64,000 bases of DNA. Origin: Cronobacter turicensis z3032 (lineage in GTDB: Bacteria > Pseudomonadota > Gammaproteobacteria > Enterobacterales > Enterobacteriaceae). The notes under the pieces are model-generated. The model was not told where the DNA came from. It worked only from the letters and a program-made list of their open reading frames with translations, and did not search any database. Shown here piece by piece: positions 1 through 9,022 of the stretch. The first letter of the stretch is position 1. Each line of letters begins with the position of its first letter. The translations under genes and the position numbers were made by a program. The stretch covers positions 62,001-126,000 of the forward strand of contig FN543094.1 in the NCBI GenBank assembly GCA_000027065.2. The letters are read 5' to 3'.

Positions 1-542
1 GTGTGCGTGATGCCTTCAATTCGCCGTTTCGCCCGTTTGTCCTTGCCTCCACGTCAATTGGTCAGGAGGGTCTCGATTTTCATACCTGGTGCCACGCGGT
101 AATGCACTGGAACCTTCCGGCGAATCCGGTCGATCTGGAACAGCGCGAAGGGCGGGTGCATCGCTATAAGGGACATGCGGTAAGAAAAAATGTCGCCCAT
201 GCTTATGGCATTATGAGTCTTAAAGACTATAAAGGCGGCGATCCCTGGCAATCCCTTTTTGCGCAGGCGGCGCAGGACAGAACGCCATCCCAGTCCGAAC
301 TTATCCCCTACTGGATTTTTGAGAATGGGCCAGCGCGTGTGGAACGCCGTATTCCCCTGCTGCCTTACAGTCGGGAGGTCGGGAAACTCAGACGGCTCAA
401 ACAGGGACTGGCATTGTACCGTCTGGCCTTCGGGCAGCCGAGGCAGGAGGATTTACTTTCAAGCCTTAATCGCAACAGCCAGATTTCTGAAAAAGAGATT
501 GCCGGACGATTGATCTCACTCAAACCGCCCGGTAACAGGTAA
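1..542 (+). CDS. Helicase C-terminal fragment (5' end outside window)
   Basis: C-terminal part of a superfamily 2 (SNF2/DEAD-like) helicase; the reading frame is open at the left edge, so the gene starts upstream and the GTG at position 3 is not a convincing start. The visible segment has helicase motif V-like residues (LASTSIGQEGLDF) and motif VI (QREGRVHRYKG), with the arginines that contact ATP. About 110 residues follow motif VI without a recognisable domain. The motor (DEXX) half is not visible, so the substrate cannot be stated; large plasmid-borne helicases of this kind often belong to DNA-repair or defence modules, but nothing here shows that. It is convergent with the downstream SDR gene, only 6 bases separating the stops. 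Confidence 0.75.
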   Translation, partial: VRDAFNSPFRPFVLASTSIGQEGLDFHTWCHAVMHWNLPANPVDLEQREGRVHRYKGHAVRKNVAHAYGIMSLKDYKGGDPWQSLFAQAAQDRTPSQSELIPYWIFENGPARVERRIPLLPYSREVGKLRRLKQGLALYRLAFGQPRQEDLLSSLNRNSQISEKEIAGRLISLKPPGNR

Positions 543-548
543 CGCGCC

Positions 549-1223
549 TTACGGCGCAATCTCCCGTCCGCGATAATCGATAAACCGGCACTCCAGATTA
601 TCCAGCGCGGCATTGATGACGTCTTTCAGCCCTGCCGCGCTCTCGTCCACCGTCACTGGCGCGCGCTCGCCGCCCATATCGGTCTGAACCCAGCCTGGGT
701 GTAGCAACAGCACGCTGCGTTTTTCCGGCAGCGCTTCTGTCACGGCAAACGAGCGCGCCAGCGAGTTCAGCGCGCTCTTACTGGCGCGGTACAGCGCCAT
801 ATCGCCGGTATCGTTATTTGTAAAGCTTGCAGTGTTGGATGACATAAAGGCGATGACGCCGCCTTCGCGGATCTGCGGCAGCATCTCCTGCGCCAGGCGC
901 ACCGGCGCGATGGCGTTGGTCAGGAATAACGAGGCTATCTCCTCTTCAGTGACTTTTGACACGCTCTGATGATCGGGGCCAAAAATACCGGCGTTAATGA
1001 CCAGAGCGTCGAAAGTTATCGCGCTGAGGGTTTCCTTAAGGTGGGTGCAGCTCACCGGGTCGGTCATATCCACGATTTGCGTCGTGATCCGCGGGTGCGT
1101 ATTGTCGTTATTTTTATTGCGCACGGTCGCAATCACATCGGCGCCCGCATTAGCGAATGCTGTGGCAAGTCCGCGCCCAATCCCGCGCGACGCGCCAATA
1201 ATCAGTACATGCTGTACAGTCAT
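549..1223 (-). CDS. SDR-family NAD(P)-dependent oxidoreductase
   Basis: Classical short-chain dehydrogenase/reductase of 224 residues. The N-terminal Rossmann fold has the cofactor loop GASRGIG (residues 10-16), followed by the NAG motif near residue 78 and the catalytic YRASK (YxxxK) near residue 145 with an upstream serine (FMSSN). Length and motif order are typical. The substrate is unknown; the family acts on many alcohols and ketones. The start is supported by an AAGAGGAAA ribosome site upstream. It lies 48 bases downstream of the alpha/beta hydrolase on the same strand, so the two may be co-transcribed, perhaps in small-molecule metabolism or detoxification (inference). Confidence 0.85.
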   Translation of the reverse strand: MTVQHVLIIGASRGIGRGLATAFANAGADVIATVRNKNNDNTHPRITTQIVDMTDPVSCTHLKETLSAITFDALVINAGIFGPDHQSVSKVTEEEIASLFLTNAIAPVRLAQEMLPQIREGGVIAFMSSNTASFTNNDTGDMALYRASKSALNSLARSFAVTEALPEKRSVLLLHPGWVQTDMGGERAPVTVDESAAGLKDVINAALDNLECRFIDYRGREIAP

Positions 1224-1271
1224 GGTGTTTCCTCTTCAGGTACTCATCCTTATGTCATATTAGCAGGGAGA

Positions 1272-2285
1272 TTAACGGGTTACGCATTCGCCATGCAGGA
1301 TCCACGCAGAAATAGCATCAAGTGCGCCGGGAGCATAAGCATGTTGTCCTGTCAGCAGAAACAGTCCCTGAGTCCACGCAGGCCATTGCGACGGGAGCTG
1401 GTAGTCGTACCAGCGGCTTTTTAGCAAACCATGCGTTGCCCCCTCGATCATGCGGATACAGCGGGGCGTTGCCTCAGGCAGCGTGGCGGCCCATATCGCC
1501 AGCGTCTCGTCGGGGTTGACGTTCCGGTCATCGGCGCCCATCAGCACCATTACGGGCACCTGCATTTGCGCAATATCCTCCCGTGCATCGGCAAGCGCGT
1601 TGCGACGCTCGAAATCGCGCTTGCAGCGGCCCTTACAGGGCTGGGCGACCTTGTGCGGTGTGTAACGCATATCAAAATCACGTCTGTCTTCATGGACTGC
1701 CTGCGCAATCTGAGACTGGGAACGCCCGGCTTTGCGCAGCCGTGTTTCCAGAAAATAATTGCCCTGATCGCGCCAGTTAATGGCGCCACCCACGATCGCG
1801 GCGAAATCGGCATGCGACTGCATGGCGGCCTGCGGCACAACCCAGCCTGCCTGTGAAAAACCTAAAAAGCCAAATCGGCTCTGTAGCAGCTCCGGCTGTT
1901 TTTTAAGTGTCTTAAGCGCAACAGTGGCTTCATCACTGCGATCGCGCATCGTCTGTGCCAGCCAGTTACCGCGGCTTTCACCCACGCCTGGTTTATCCCA
2001 GGAATAGACGGCGATGCCTTTCGCAAGCAGATCATTAACCAGAGGCAGATACCCGCCCTGCGACCAGCGATCCTGCGCCCCATCCCCATGAACCAGCACC
2101 ACCACCGGCGGGCTGTTCACCCCGTCCGGGAGCGTCAGCGTGCCCTCTAAAATGTCTTCATGGTGTGTAAATGTGATCACGCGGGAGTACGGAAGGTTAT
2201 TCGCATCGAACACGGTGAGACGCCACATGCTAATCATGACGAGAGCGAGAAGAAGGCAGACGGTGACGATTATCGCGTTGCGCAT
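1272..2285 (-). CDS. Alpha/beta hydrolase with N-terminal membrane anchor
   Basis: A 337-residue serine hydrolase. Residues 1-20 form one hydrophobic segment (IIVTVCLLLALVMISMW) that should act as an uncleaved anchor or signal, so the catalytic part is probably periplasmic. The fold is visible as VVVLVHGDGAQDRW (oxyanion HG loop), the nucleophile elbow GFSQAG, an acidic residue in MGADDRN and the histidine in EGATHGL. This resembles the family of esterases and dienelactone-hydrolase-like enzymes, but the substrate cannot be read from sequence. It is upstream of the SDR gene on the same strand. Confidence 0.8.
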   Translation of the reverse strand: MRNAIIVTVCLLLALVMISMWRLTVFDANNLPYSRVITFTHHEDILEGTLTLPDGVNSPPVVVLVHGDGAQDRWSQGGYLPLVNDLLAKGIAVYSWDKPGVGESRGNWLAQTMRDRSDEATVALKTLKKQPELLQSRFGFLGFSQAGWVVPQAAMQSHADFAAIVGGAINWRDQGNYFLETRLRKAGRSQSQIAQAVHEDRRDFDMRYTPHKVAQPCKGRCKRDFERRNALADAREDIAQMQVPVMVLMGADDRNVNPDETLAIWAATLPEATPRCIRMIEGATHGLLKSRWYDYQLPSQWPAWTQGLFLLTGQHAYAPGALDAISAWILHGECVTR

Positions 2286-2589
2286 GCGATGAAAACTCTT
2301 GTTAATGCTGACACAGCGCCAGCAGGGCCCGGATTAAACCTGACTGAAGCGACAAATTTAGCATTATCGCGCCTTTAACACTCTCTACCTGTATTAGGGA
2401 GAGACGGTGACATCAGCAGCACGCCATTTTCATTTGTATCTTTTTTCTCATTTCACTGCGCCGCGGTTCGTATAAATTTTTAGCGTGGCGAAACTTGCTG
2501 CCAGGAGTTATGTCAAATTAGTAACAAGATGTTCACGCTTTATCATTACTTTACAGATTGCGTCAGAACAGAGCATAAAAGGGCGAAAG
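2286..2589. other. Intergenic region between divergent genes
   Basis: About 300 bases between the hydrolase (leftward) and the glycosyltransferase-phosphatase fusion (rightward). It is AT-rich near 2430-2580 and should hold both promoters. The frame of the fusion stays open upstream to 2485, but that stretch does not resemble the start of the family. No repeat, RNA gene or clear operator was seen. Confidence 0.4.
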
Positions 2590-4041
2590 ATGAGAAAAAT
2601 ACCGCGGGTTATTCACCAGGTTTACACTGCCGGGTGGCAGCGTTTGCCGGAAGAAATCCGGGCGCTGACTGAACAACTACGCAATCTTAACCCGGATTAT
2701 GAGTATCGCTTTTATGATGAGCCGGCGATTCTTGCCTGGATCGAAACGCATTTTGGCCAGGATATGCTGGCGCTGTATCAGCGAATTAACCCTGAATATG
2801 GCGCGGCGCGGGCCGATCTGTTCCGTTATCTGGTGATTTACCAGGAAGGCGGAGTCTATCTTGATGTAAAAAGCTTTTGTTCACGTCCGCTTGATGAGGT
2901 CATCCCAGCCGATTGCGAACTGATGCTTTTCCACTGGGATAACCAGCCTGGCGGACAGGATCATAAAAAAGGTCTGCACAAAGAACTCGCAGAACTGCCG
3001 CATGGAGAATACCAGCAGTGGAATGTCATTGCGGCGCCTCGTTCGCCGTGGCTGCGTGAAGTCATTGATGAAGTGACGAGCCGGATAAAAAATTATCAAC
3101 CCGCAAAATATGGGATTGGTATGAAAGGCGTGCTGAGCACGACCGGACCTATCGCTTTTACCCTTGCTATTCGCCGTATCCCGTTCAGCAAACATGTTCA
3201 TGTAGTCCGCGATCACCGCACCGCTGGTCTGAAATATTGCGGCGTGGACAGCTCTGTCCTTAAGCGTTTTAAAAAAAGTGCTTATGCCCGTCTTAAGACC
3301 CCTGTCGTCACGCTGAGCGAACGCGATCACGCGCGTTATCAACTATGGCTGTTCTTTGTATTCCCCTTTAAGCGGCTTCATAAAAATATCGTTAATGAAA
3401 CCGACATTGCGCTAAAAAAAACCAGCAGACTCCTGGCTGACAGACGTGTAGATCGCACGCCAAAACGCAGGAAGGGCTGGGTCGGCGCGTTTCGCCGCAC
3501 CGGTAAGCGGCTTGGTTTACTGGTCGCAGCGGTGCTGGCGCTGACTGGCCTGCATGCCGGATACGAACAGCTCACCGGTAATTTTCATGAAGTCATTGAA
3601 GGTGAGCTGTACCGTTCTGCGCAACCAGACGCAACGGATATCGCCGAATACAGCGAGCGGTATCATATCCGCACTATCCTTAATCTTCGTGATGAGCCAC
3701 GCGGCGACTGGTATGAGCAGGAAAAGGCCTCAGCTGACGTTCACGGTATTCAACTGGTGGATTACCCGCTGAGTTCCAGCAAAGAAATCAGCGTCAGGGA
3801 GGCGGAAAAACTGGCGGAGCTGATGAAAACGCTGCCGCGGCCTCTCCTGATTCACTGCGATCATGGCGCTAACCGCACCGGGTTGGTTTCTGCTATCTAT
3901 CTGGATGCTGTCGCCCAGACCAGCGATCTCATCGCGCAATTGCAGCTAAGCCCCTGGTATGGCCATTTCCCGATTCCTGTTATGGGCCGTTACGCCATGT
4001 ACAGTTCCTACAAGCGATTCCAGATAATGAGCCCATACTGA
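2590..4041 (+). CDS. GT32-type glycosyltransferase fused to a membrane segment and a dual-specificity phosphatase
   Basis: A 483-residue two-domain protein. Residues 1-260 look like a DXD sugar-binding glycosyltransferase of the GT32/Och1/capsular type: IPRVIHQVYTAGW at 4-16 and ARADLFRYLVIYQEGG at 73-88 followed by the metal/nucleotide-sugar motif YLDVK at 90-94. A basic linker (about 280-305) leads to one transmembrane helix at 308-322. Residues 333-483 form a cysteine-dependent phosphatase of the DSP/PTP class with GELYRSAQP, NLRDE and the P-loop HCDHGANR at 422-429 (C423, R429). The ATG at 2590 starts exactly where the glycosyltransferase fold begins; the open frame upstream to 2485 has no homologous look. 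Each half is a known family; the fusion is unusual. Basic residues before the helix suggest the glycosyltransferase is cytoplasmic and the phosphatase periplasmic, so it may modify surface glycans (inference). Confidence 0.8.
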   Translation: MRKIPRVIHQVYTAGWQRLPEEIRALTEQLRNLNPDYEYRFYDEPAILAWIETHFGQDMLALYQRINPEYGAARADLFRYLVIYQEGGVYLDVKSFCSRPLDEVIPADCELMLFHWDNQPGGQDHKKGLHKELAELPHGEYQQWNVIAAPRSPWLREVIDEVTSRIKNYQPAKYGIGMKGVLSTTGPIAFTLAIRRIPFSKHVHVVRDHRTAGLKYCGVDSSVLKRFKKSAYARLKTPVVTLSERDHARYQLWLFFVFPFKRLHKNIVNETDIALKKTSRLLADRRVDRTPKRRKGWVGAFRRTGKRLGLLVAAVLALTGLHAGYEQLTGNFHEVIEGELYRSAQPDATDIAEYSERYHIRTILNLRDEPRGDWYEQEKASADVHGIQLVDYPLSSSKEISVREAEKLAELMKTLPRPLLIHCDHGANRTGLVSAIYLDAVAQTSDLIAQLQLSPWYGHFPIPVMGRYAMYSSYKRFQIMSPY

Positions 4042-4050
4042 TGGGCTCCG

Positions 4051-4614
4051 TTATTCCGCACGACGATAGACCCCTGCGCCCCAGTAGCCTTTGCCCGGTT
4101 TGCGGATTTCACGCCAGCCCTGACTAAGAAGGCGGCGGGCTATCAAACGGTTCATCATGCCATGCCCCATCAGCAGCACCGGGCTTTCCGCATTACCGGC
4201 AAACGTTGCCAGATTTCCCGCGGCCTTCACCGCACGCTGTTTTGCACCTTGCAGTGTTTCAGCGTGGCCTGATACTCCGCACAGCCATAGCACACGAAAT
4301 ATCCCGCTCCAGACCAAAGGCGACAAACGCAGCCCGCCCACACCATACACTGGAAGTTCAGCCTCCCGGTATAACGCATCGGTATGCATCGGCTCACAAC
4401 CGAGCGCTTTTAGTGAAGAAAGCGCACGAGGTAAATCACTACTGATGACAATGCCTGCTCTGTCAGCTAACGCGCGGCTTGCCTCAGGCGGTAAGTCGTT
4501 TCCTGTTCCGGCCAGATCATAACGTGTAATCCAGTCGGGCATATCACGGGCCAGAAGCGGCTCCGAACTCGTTAAAGCAGACCTGCCGTGGCGCATGAGG
4601 ATGATTTCCATCAT
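4051..4614 (-). CDS. Histidine phosphatase (phosphoglycerate-mutase/SixA-like)
   Basis: A 187-residue member of the histidine phosphatase superfamily. The catalytic RHG motif is in EIILMRHGRSAL at the N terminus, a second arginine follows in SSDLPRAL, and the second catalytic histidine is in LLMGHGMMNR. It lacks a signal peptide, so it should act in the cytoplasm; substrates range from phosphohistidine proteins to small phosphorylated metabolites. It is convergent with the glycosyltransferase-phosphatase fusion, with 9 bases between the stops. Two consecutive ATG codons begin the frame. Confidence 0.82.
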   Translation of the reverse strand: MMEIILMRHGRSALTSSEPLLARDMPDWITRYDLAGTGNDLPPEASRALADRAGIVISSDLPRALSSLKALGCEPMHTDALYREAELPVYGVGGLRLSPLVWSGIFRVLWLCGVSGHAETLQGAKQRAVKAAGNLATFAGNAESPVLLMGHGMMNRLIARRLLSQGWREIRKPGKGYWGAGVYRRAE

Positions 4615-4833
4615 TAAGTACCTTTAACCATCGGTTGGTTTCCGTAATTTATCTGCTTAAGTATCTACTCAAGCGATCTTAAAACATCCTTCAGGTCGAA
4701 TACCCCCCTAAATTTAAGAAGTGACTTAAATTCATAATGTTGTAGAATGTGACATGATCGCGCAATTTTTTACAAAATTTAATAAGATTTATATTCATAA
4801 GTAAGGCGTTTCTTTCACATGGAATTATCTTTA

Positions 4834-6847
4834 ATGAACCCGTCAAAAAGCCTCTCATATCAGGACGCTTATCGAGGGGATATAGATGGACTTCGTGCAG
4901 TCGCGGTTGTTCTTGTTATCTTGTTCCATGCCGGGCTTTCTTATTTTCCGTCAGGTTTTATTGGTGTTGATATTTTCTTTACTATTTCCGGTTACTTTAA
5001 TTACCGGAAAAGTGGTTCGTGATATTGAGAACAAGAAATTCTCGTTCACTAATTTTGTCGCTGGCCGGTTATGGCGATTACAGCCTGCATTCATTACAGT
5101 ACTGGTTGCGACAATACTTATCGCTTCATACTGCTATATCCCTGCTGACTATCAGGTATTTACTAAAAGCGCCAAATATACTTCGCTCTTTCTGTCAAAT
5201 CAGTTTTTTGATAAACAAAGCGCTACGTATGCTTCTCCGGATGCTGATGCATTTCTGCTAATCCACACATGGTCATTGGCTATCGAATGGCAGTGGTATT
5301 TTTTCTTTGCGCTGATAGCCACATTACTTGTCGTATTTACCCGTAAAGATGACGCGGATAAAACCAGGAGAAGGGTACTTCTGGGGTGGCTTGCGCTGAC
5401 GCTGTTCGCCTCGTTGGCGATGATAATGTCCAATCTGTTAACGCATGGACAGCATTATTATTCGCTGGGAATGCGTGCGTTTGAGTTCCTGATCGGCGGC
5501 AGCGCTTCGCTACTTCAGCCAAAACTAAAACTTACCGGGAAAACGCAGCAGAACCTTGTGGCTGTCGTGGCGATAGCGTTGATACTATGGATCGCAGCCA
5601 GAGATATTTCGGTTGATTTTTATCCGAACGAATATACCCTTTTGGTTTGCCTTGCGACGGCGACGATATTTTTTTGCCGTGGCGCGTTCGTCAATGGGAT
5701 GCTGACCTTTGCCCCGATTAATTATCTGGGGAAAATATCTTATTCTCTGTATTTATGGCACTGGCCAGTTTTCGCAACTCTGCACTATCTGGGTTATCCC
5801 CTTAAGGGGGACATGCTCTGTATGGCGCTTGGTTTGACGCTGGTGCTGGCTATCCTCTGTTATCACGGTATCGAAAATCGATTCAGACGCGTTCGTCTCT
5901 CGGCATGGAAAACGATCGCCCTTCTCGTTGTTGTCCCGATAGTGATATCCATAGCGTTATATTCACTGTCCGAAAAATATAACGGATTACCGCAGCGCTT
6001 TAATGCCGAATATAACCGGGCATTTAATTTGCAGTACGATGCCTATCTCCATGCGAAGCGTCGTGAGGATTGCCACAGCGGTAAACAGATCCTGTCTGTT
6101 TGTCATTTTGGCGATGCGGATAGTAACAAAACGGCATTTTTAATGGGCGATTCAAATGCTAATCATTTTTGGGGGTTCTTTGATGTCGTAGCGAAAGATG
6201 CCCATGTGAAAATGTATTCGCTGACAACATCGTCCTGTCTGGCATTACCGGGTATTTACCAGTACGACTGGTGGAAATTCAAAGGGATAAAATACCAGAC
6301 ATGTCATGACAATACGGAAAAGTACTATGAGTACATTCGTAAAAACCATTATGACTATGTGATCCTCGGTCATGTATGGTCACGCTATGCGCAAGGCCCG
6401 CATCTGATTAATGCTGATGGCGATGCGCGCAACGAAGCGTTAACCCAACAACGTTATGAAATAGCGCTGCGTAACGCGCTTAAAATCATTACCGCATCGG
6501 GTGCCAAACCTATCGTGATGTTCACCATTGCTCAGATGCCCGAGAATTATGAAACCTGTATTAATAAGCACGTGATCCATCGTTATGCCTATGATGTTAA
6601 TGAATGCGATGCGCAGGATCCGAAAAGCCCTGAAATAGCGTGGACGTTAGATTTAATGAAGAGAATGAAAAATGAATTTCCTTCGTTATCCTTTATCGAT
6701 GCTAAATCTGCGCAATGTATCAGCGGCACTTGTGTAACCAACATCGATGGAGTCACCATCTACCGGGATGCAGGTCATCTGACGGATTATGCCTCTTATC
6801 GCTTTGGTGAGATTTACCTTAAGGCGTTCGGTAATCCGTTAAAATAA
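4834..6847 (+). pseudogene. OafA/YrhL-type acyltransferase with SGNH domain, frameshifted
   Basis: An inner-membrane acyltransferase (acyltransferase-3 fold, about 10 membrane segments) with a C-terminal SGNH-hydrolase domain; such proteins O-acetylate lipopolysaccharide or other surface glycans. The N-terminal signature YRGDIDGLRAVAVV and FIGVDIFFTISGY is in one frame (from 4834, or 4819), and the continuation LITGKVVRDIE is in the next frame. The junction is the T-run at 4996-4998: with one T fewer the sequence reads ISGYLITGKVV, the family consensus. Downstream the domain is intact to 6847, including the SGNH nucleophile motif GDSNANHF and the C-terminal DAGHLTDYA with the D-x2-H pair. As written, translation from the real start ends at 5022. 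It may be a recent inactivating insertion or a sequencing error. Confidence 0.8.
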
Positions 6848-6870
6848 GGTTCTCGTTCTGCTCATATAAA

Positions 6871-6892
6871 AAGCCGCTTATGCGGCTTTTTT
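6871..6892 (+). terminator. Rho-independent terminator after the acyltransferase
   Basis: Stem AAGCCGC / GCGGCTT with loop TTAT, followed by TTTTA on the plus strand, 23 bases after the acyltransferase stop. Confidence 0.8.
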
Positions 6893-6956
6893 ATTTCCAG
6901 CCTATGCTGTTCGATTGTATGGTCGAGTACACGCTGAATGTCCGGTAAGCGTCCAG

Positions 6957-6994
6957 AAAAAAGCCCGGAGCACTGAGTTATCAATGCACCGGGC
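6957..6994 (-). terminator. Rho-independent terminator for the chemoreceptor gene
   Basis: Read on the minus strand: GCCCGG, then a nested GCATTGA / TCAGTGC stem around loop TAAC, then CCGGGC and six T (complement of the A-run 6957-6962). It lies 65 bases beyond the chemoreceptor stop. Confidence 0.8.
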
Positions 6995-7059
6995 GTAGTT
7001 TAACCGGCGACAGCGTGACAGGCTTTTACTTCGTCCGGTTTAGCGGTCGCGGCTGTTAA

Positions 7060-8718
7060 TCAGAAGCTCTGCCAGTCGTTATCAGATACCGCGGCGGCGG
7101 CGGGTACCGGACGCAGCGTTTTGATAGGCGTAACCGGAGCGGCGGCCTGACGCGCCGCGCTTTTCGCGTGGCTGTTTGCCGCGATGGTAAACGCGCCGAC
7201 CAGCTGGTTCAGGGACGCGGCCTGCTCCATCAGTGACTGCGAGGCCGCCGATGCCTGCTCAACCAGCGCGGCGTTCTGCTGGGTCACATCGTCCATCTGA
7301 TTGACGGCCAGATGAACCTGATTAATGCCCTGAGACTGCTCCTGCGCGGCCACAGAGATCTCATCGACAATATCCGTTACCTGACGCACGGCTTCGTTCA
7401 TTTTGCCGATATTCTGACCAACGCCTTCCGCCTGCGCTGAACCTGCTTCGACGTACTGCATTGAGTTCTCAATCAGCTCTTTGATTTCACGCGCGGACGA
7501 TGATGAACGCTGCGCCAGCGTGCGAACTTCACCGGCCACCACGGCAAAGCCTCTGCCCTGCTCGCCGGCGCGGGCGGCTTCCACCGCGGCGTTGAGCGCC
7601 AGAATGTTGGTCTGGAAAGCGATGCCTTCGATAAGCGCGATGATGTCGGTAATTTTCGCTGAACTGTCGCGAATATTGCCCATCGTGCTCAACATGGTAT
7701 TGACGCGTGACTGGCTGTCTTCAGAGATATCACGCGCGTTTTTCGCAAGCTGGCTGGCAAGCTGGGTGTTTTCCGCAGTCTGACGCACGGTTTCGCTGAG
7801 CTCAGACATGCTGGCTGCGGTCTGCTCCAGCGAAGCAGCCTGCTCTTCCGTACGCGACGAGAGATCTTCGTTGCCGGCTGAAATCTGCCCGGACGCGGAG
7901 CTTACCGACTGTGCGGACGCTTCCACTGCGGCGAGCGAGGAAGCGACATTCGCCGCCAGCGTGTTGTACGCTTTCGCTGTCAGTCCAATCTCGTCCTTAC
8001 GGGAGTCGTCGGCGCGCAGGGTCAGATCCAGGCGCTCGCTGGAAGCTTCCAGCGTCTGGCGCATGCTGTTGAGCTGGTTGCGAATCGAGAAAATGGTCTT
8101 CAGCGTGAAAAAGCCGAGGATAATGATGACGACAGTTGAGGTGCCAATCAGGCCCCACAGCGTCTGACTATAGGAGCGATCGTTTTCCTGACGCAGCGTT
8201 TTGCCGACAGCTTCGTTTACTCCCAGCTGTTTCTGATACAGGGCGATCAGCTGACGCGCTGCGCCGCCGACGCCGTTATCATCACGCAATGCCGCCAGCG
8301 CGGTGGCGTTGTCGTGCGTACGGGAGCTTTCAAGGAACGCCGGTAAGCGGGCCTGGACCGTCTGAATAACGGTGCCAATACTTTCAGAAATCTGCCTGTC
8401 ATCTTCGTTCGAGGTTTCGTTCTGCAGGTAGTACTGGTTTAGCGTAGAGATACGGTTAATAACGGTATCGATCTCTTTTTCGATCTGCGACTGGCGGGTA
8501 GCCTCTGTCGCGCTCTGGTGGCGATAAAGCCAGATAATCAATGTATTACTGCCATCAATCATTTTGCCGATATCAAGCACCGACGGAAGCGTGTTTTCCT
8601 GGACGTACTGAAACCTTGCCTGAAAATTGCTGACCACCACCACCGACGTGATCACCATGGCGATCAGCGCGGCTGAGAGAAGTGAGAACGTCAGCATAAG
8701 ACGTTGTGTAATGGACAT
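7060..8718 (-). CDS. Methyl-accepting chemotaxis protein (Tar/Tsr class)
   Basis: A 552-residue transmembrane chemoreceptor. Membrane segment 1 is near residues 7-31 and segment 2 near 189-212, enclosing a four-helix-bundle-size periplasmic sensor of about 155 residues whose ligand cannot be inferred. A HAMP domain follows. The signalling hairpin tip is the invariant stretch IAFQTNILALNAAVEAARAG followed by GRGFAVVAGEVRTLAQRS. The C terminus ends in DWQSF, which fits the xWxxF tether that docks CheR/CheB in high-abundance receptors such as Tar (NWETF), so it should be methylated efficiently. GAGGAAACACTTC precedes the ATG as ribosome site. A FliA-like -10 element lies upstream at 8786-8793 and a strong terminator follows. 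Confidence 0.93.
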   Translation of the reverse strand: MSITQRLMLTFSLLSAALIAMVITSVVVVSNFQARFQYVQENTLPSVLDIGKMIDGSNTLIIWLYRHQSATEATRQSQIEKEIDTVINRISTLNQYYLQNETSNEDDRQISESIGTVIQTVQARLPAFLESSRTHDNATALAALRDDNGVGGAARQLIALYQKQLGVNEAVGKTLRQENDRSYSQTLWGLIGTSTVVIIILGFFTLKTIFSIRNQLNSMRQTLEASSERLDLTLRADDSRKDEIGLTAKAYNTLAANVASSLAAVEASAQSVSSASGQISAGNEDLSSRTEEQAASLEQTAASMSELSETVRQTAENTQLASQLAKNARDISEDSQSRVNTMLSTMGNIRDSSAKITDIIALIEGIAFQTNILALNAAVEAARAGEQGRGFAVVAGEVRTLAQRSSSSAREIKELIENSMQYVEAGSAQAEGVGQNIGKMNEAVRQVTDIVDEISVAAQEQSQGINQVHLAVNQMDDVTQQNAALVEQASAASQSLMEQAASLNQLVGAFTIAANSHAKSAARQAAAPVTPIKTLRPVPAAAAVSDNDWQSF

Positions 8719-8785
8719 GAAGTGTTTCCTCGGGTGCCTCTTTTCGCTGTATGGAGCCAGTGCTTAAATCAAACCGGCAAAACGA

Positions 8786-8812
8786 ATATCGGCAACCCCG
8801 GAGCCAATAATT
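8786..8812 (-). promoter_or_regulatory. Candidate FliA (sigma-28) promoter of the first chemoreceptor
   Basis: On the minus strand the -10 reads GCCGATAT (7 of 8 matches to GCCGATAA), complement of 8786-8793. The -35 is weak: AATT at 15 bases spacing, or TAAT at 16. It sits about 70 bases before the start codon. The match is good only at the -10. Confidence 0.45.
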
Positions 8813-9022
8813 AGCCTACGCCGCGCGCTTTTTTGTATCCTGCTGATTCCCAAAAATATTAAATTTATTTAAGTGAACGTGGGGTATCCTGCGGCACGTT
8901 TTCATGAGCACTTTTACAGCAATGGTCTTATGAGTTTGCTCTATGGTTTATATCGGAAGGCGTGAATTCGTTACGCCGGAAAGCCGGTTGTAACCGTGAT
9001 TTCCGGAACAGAGAGGGATGTT

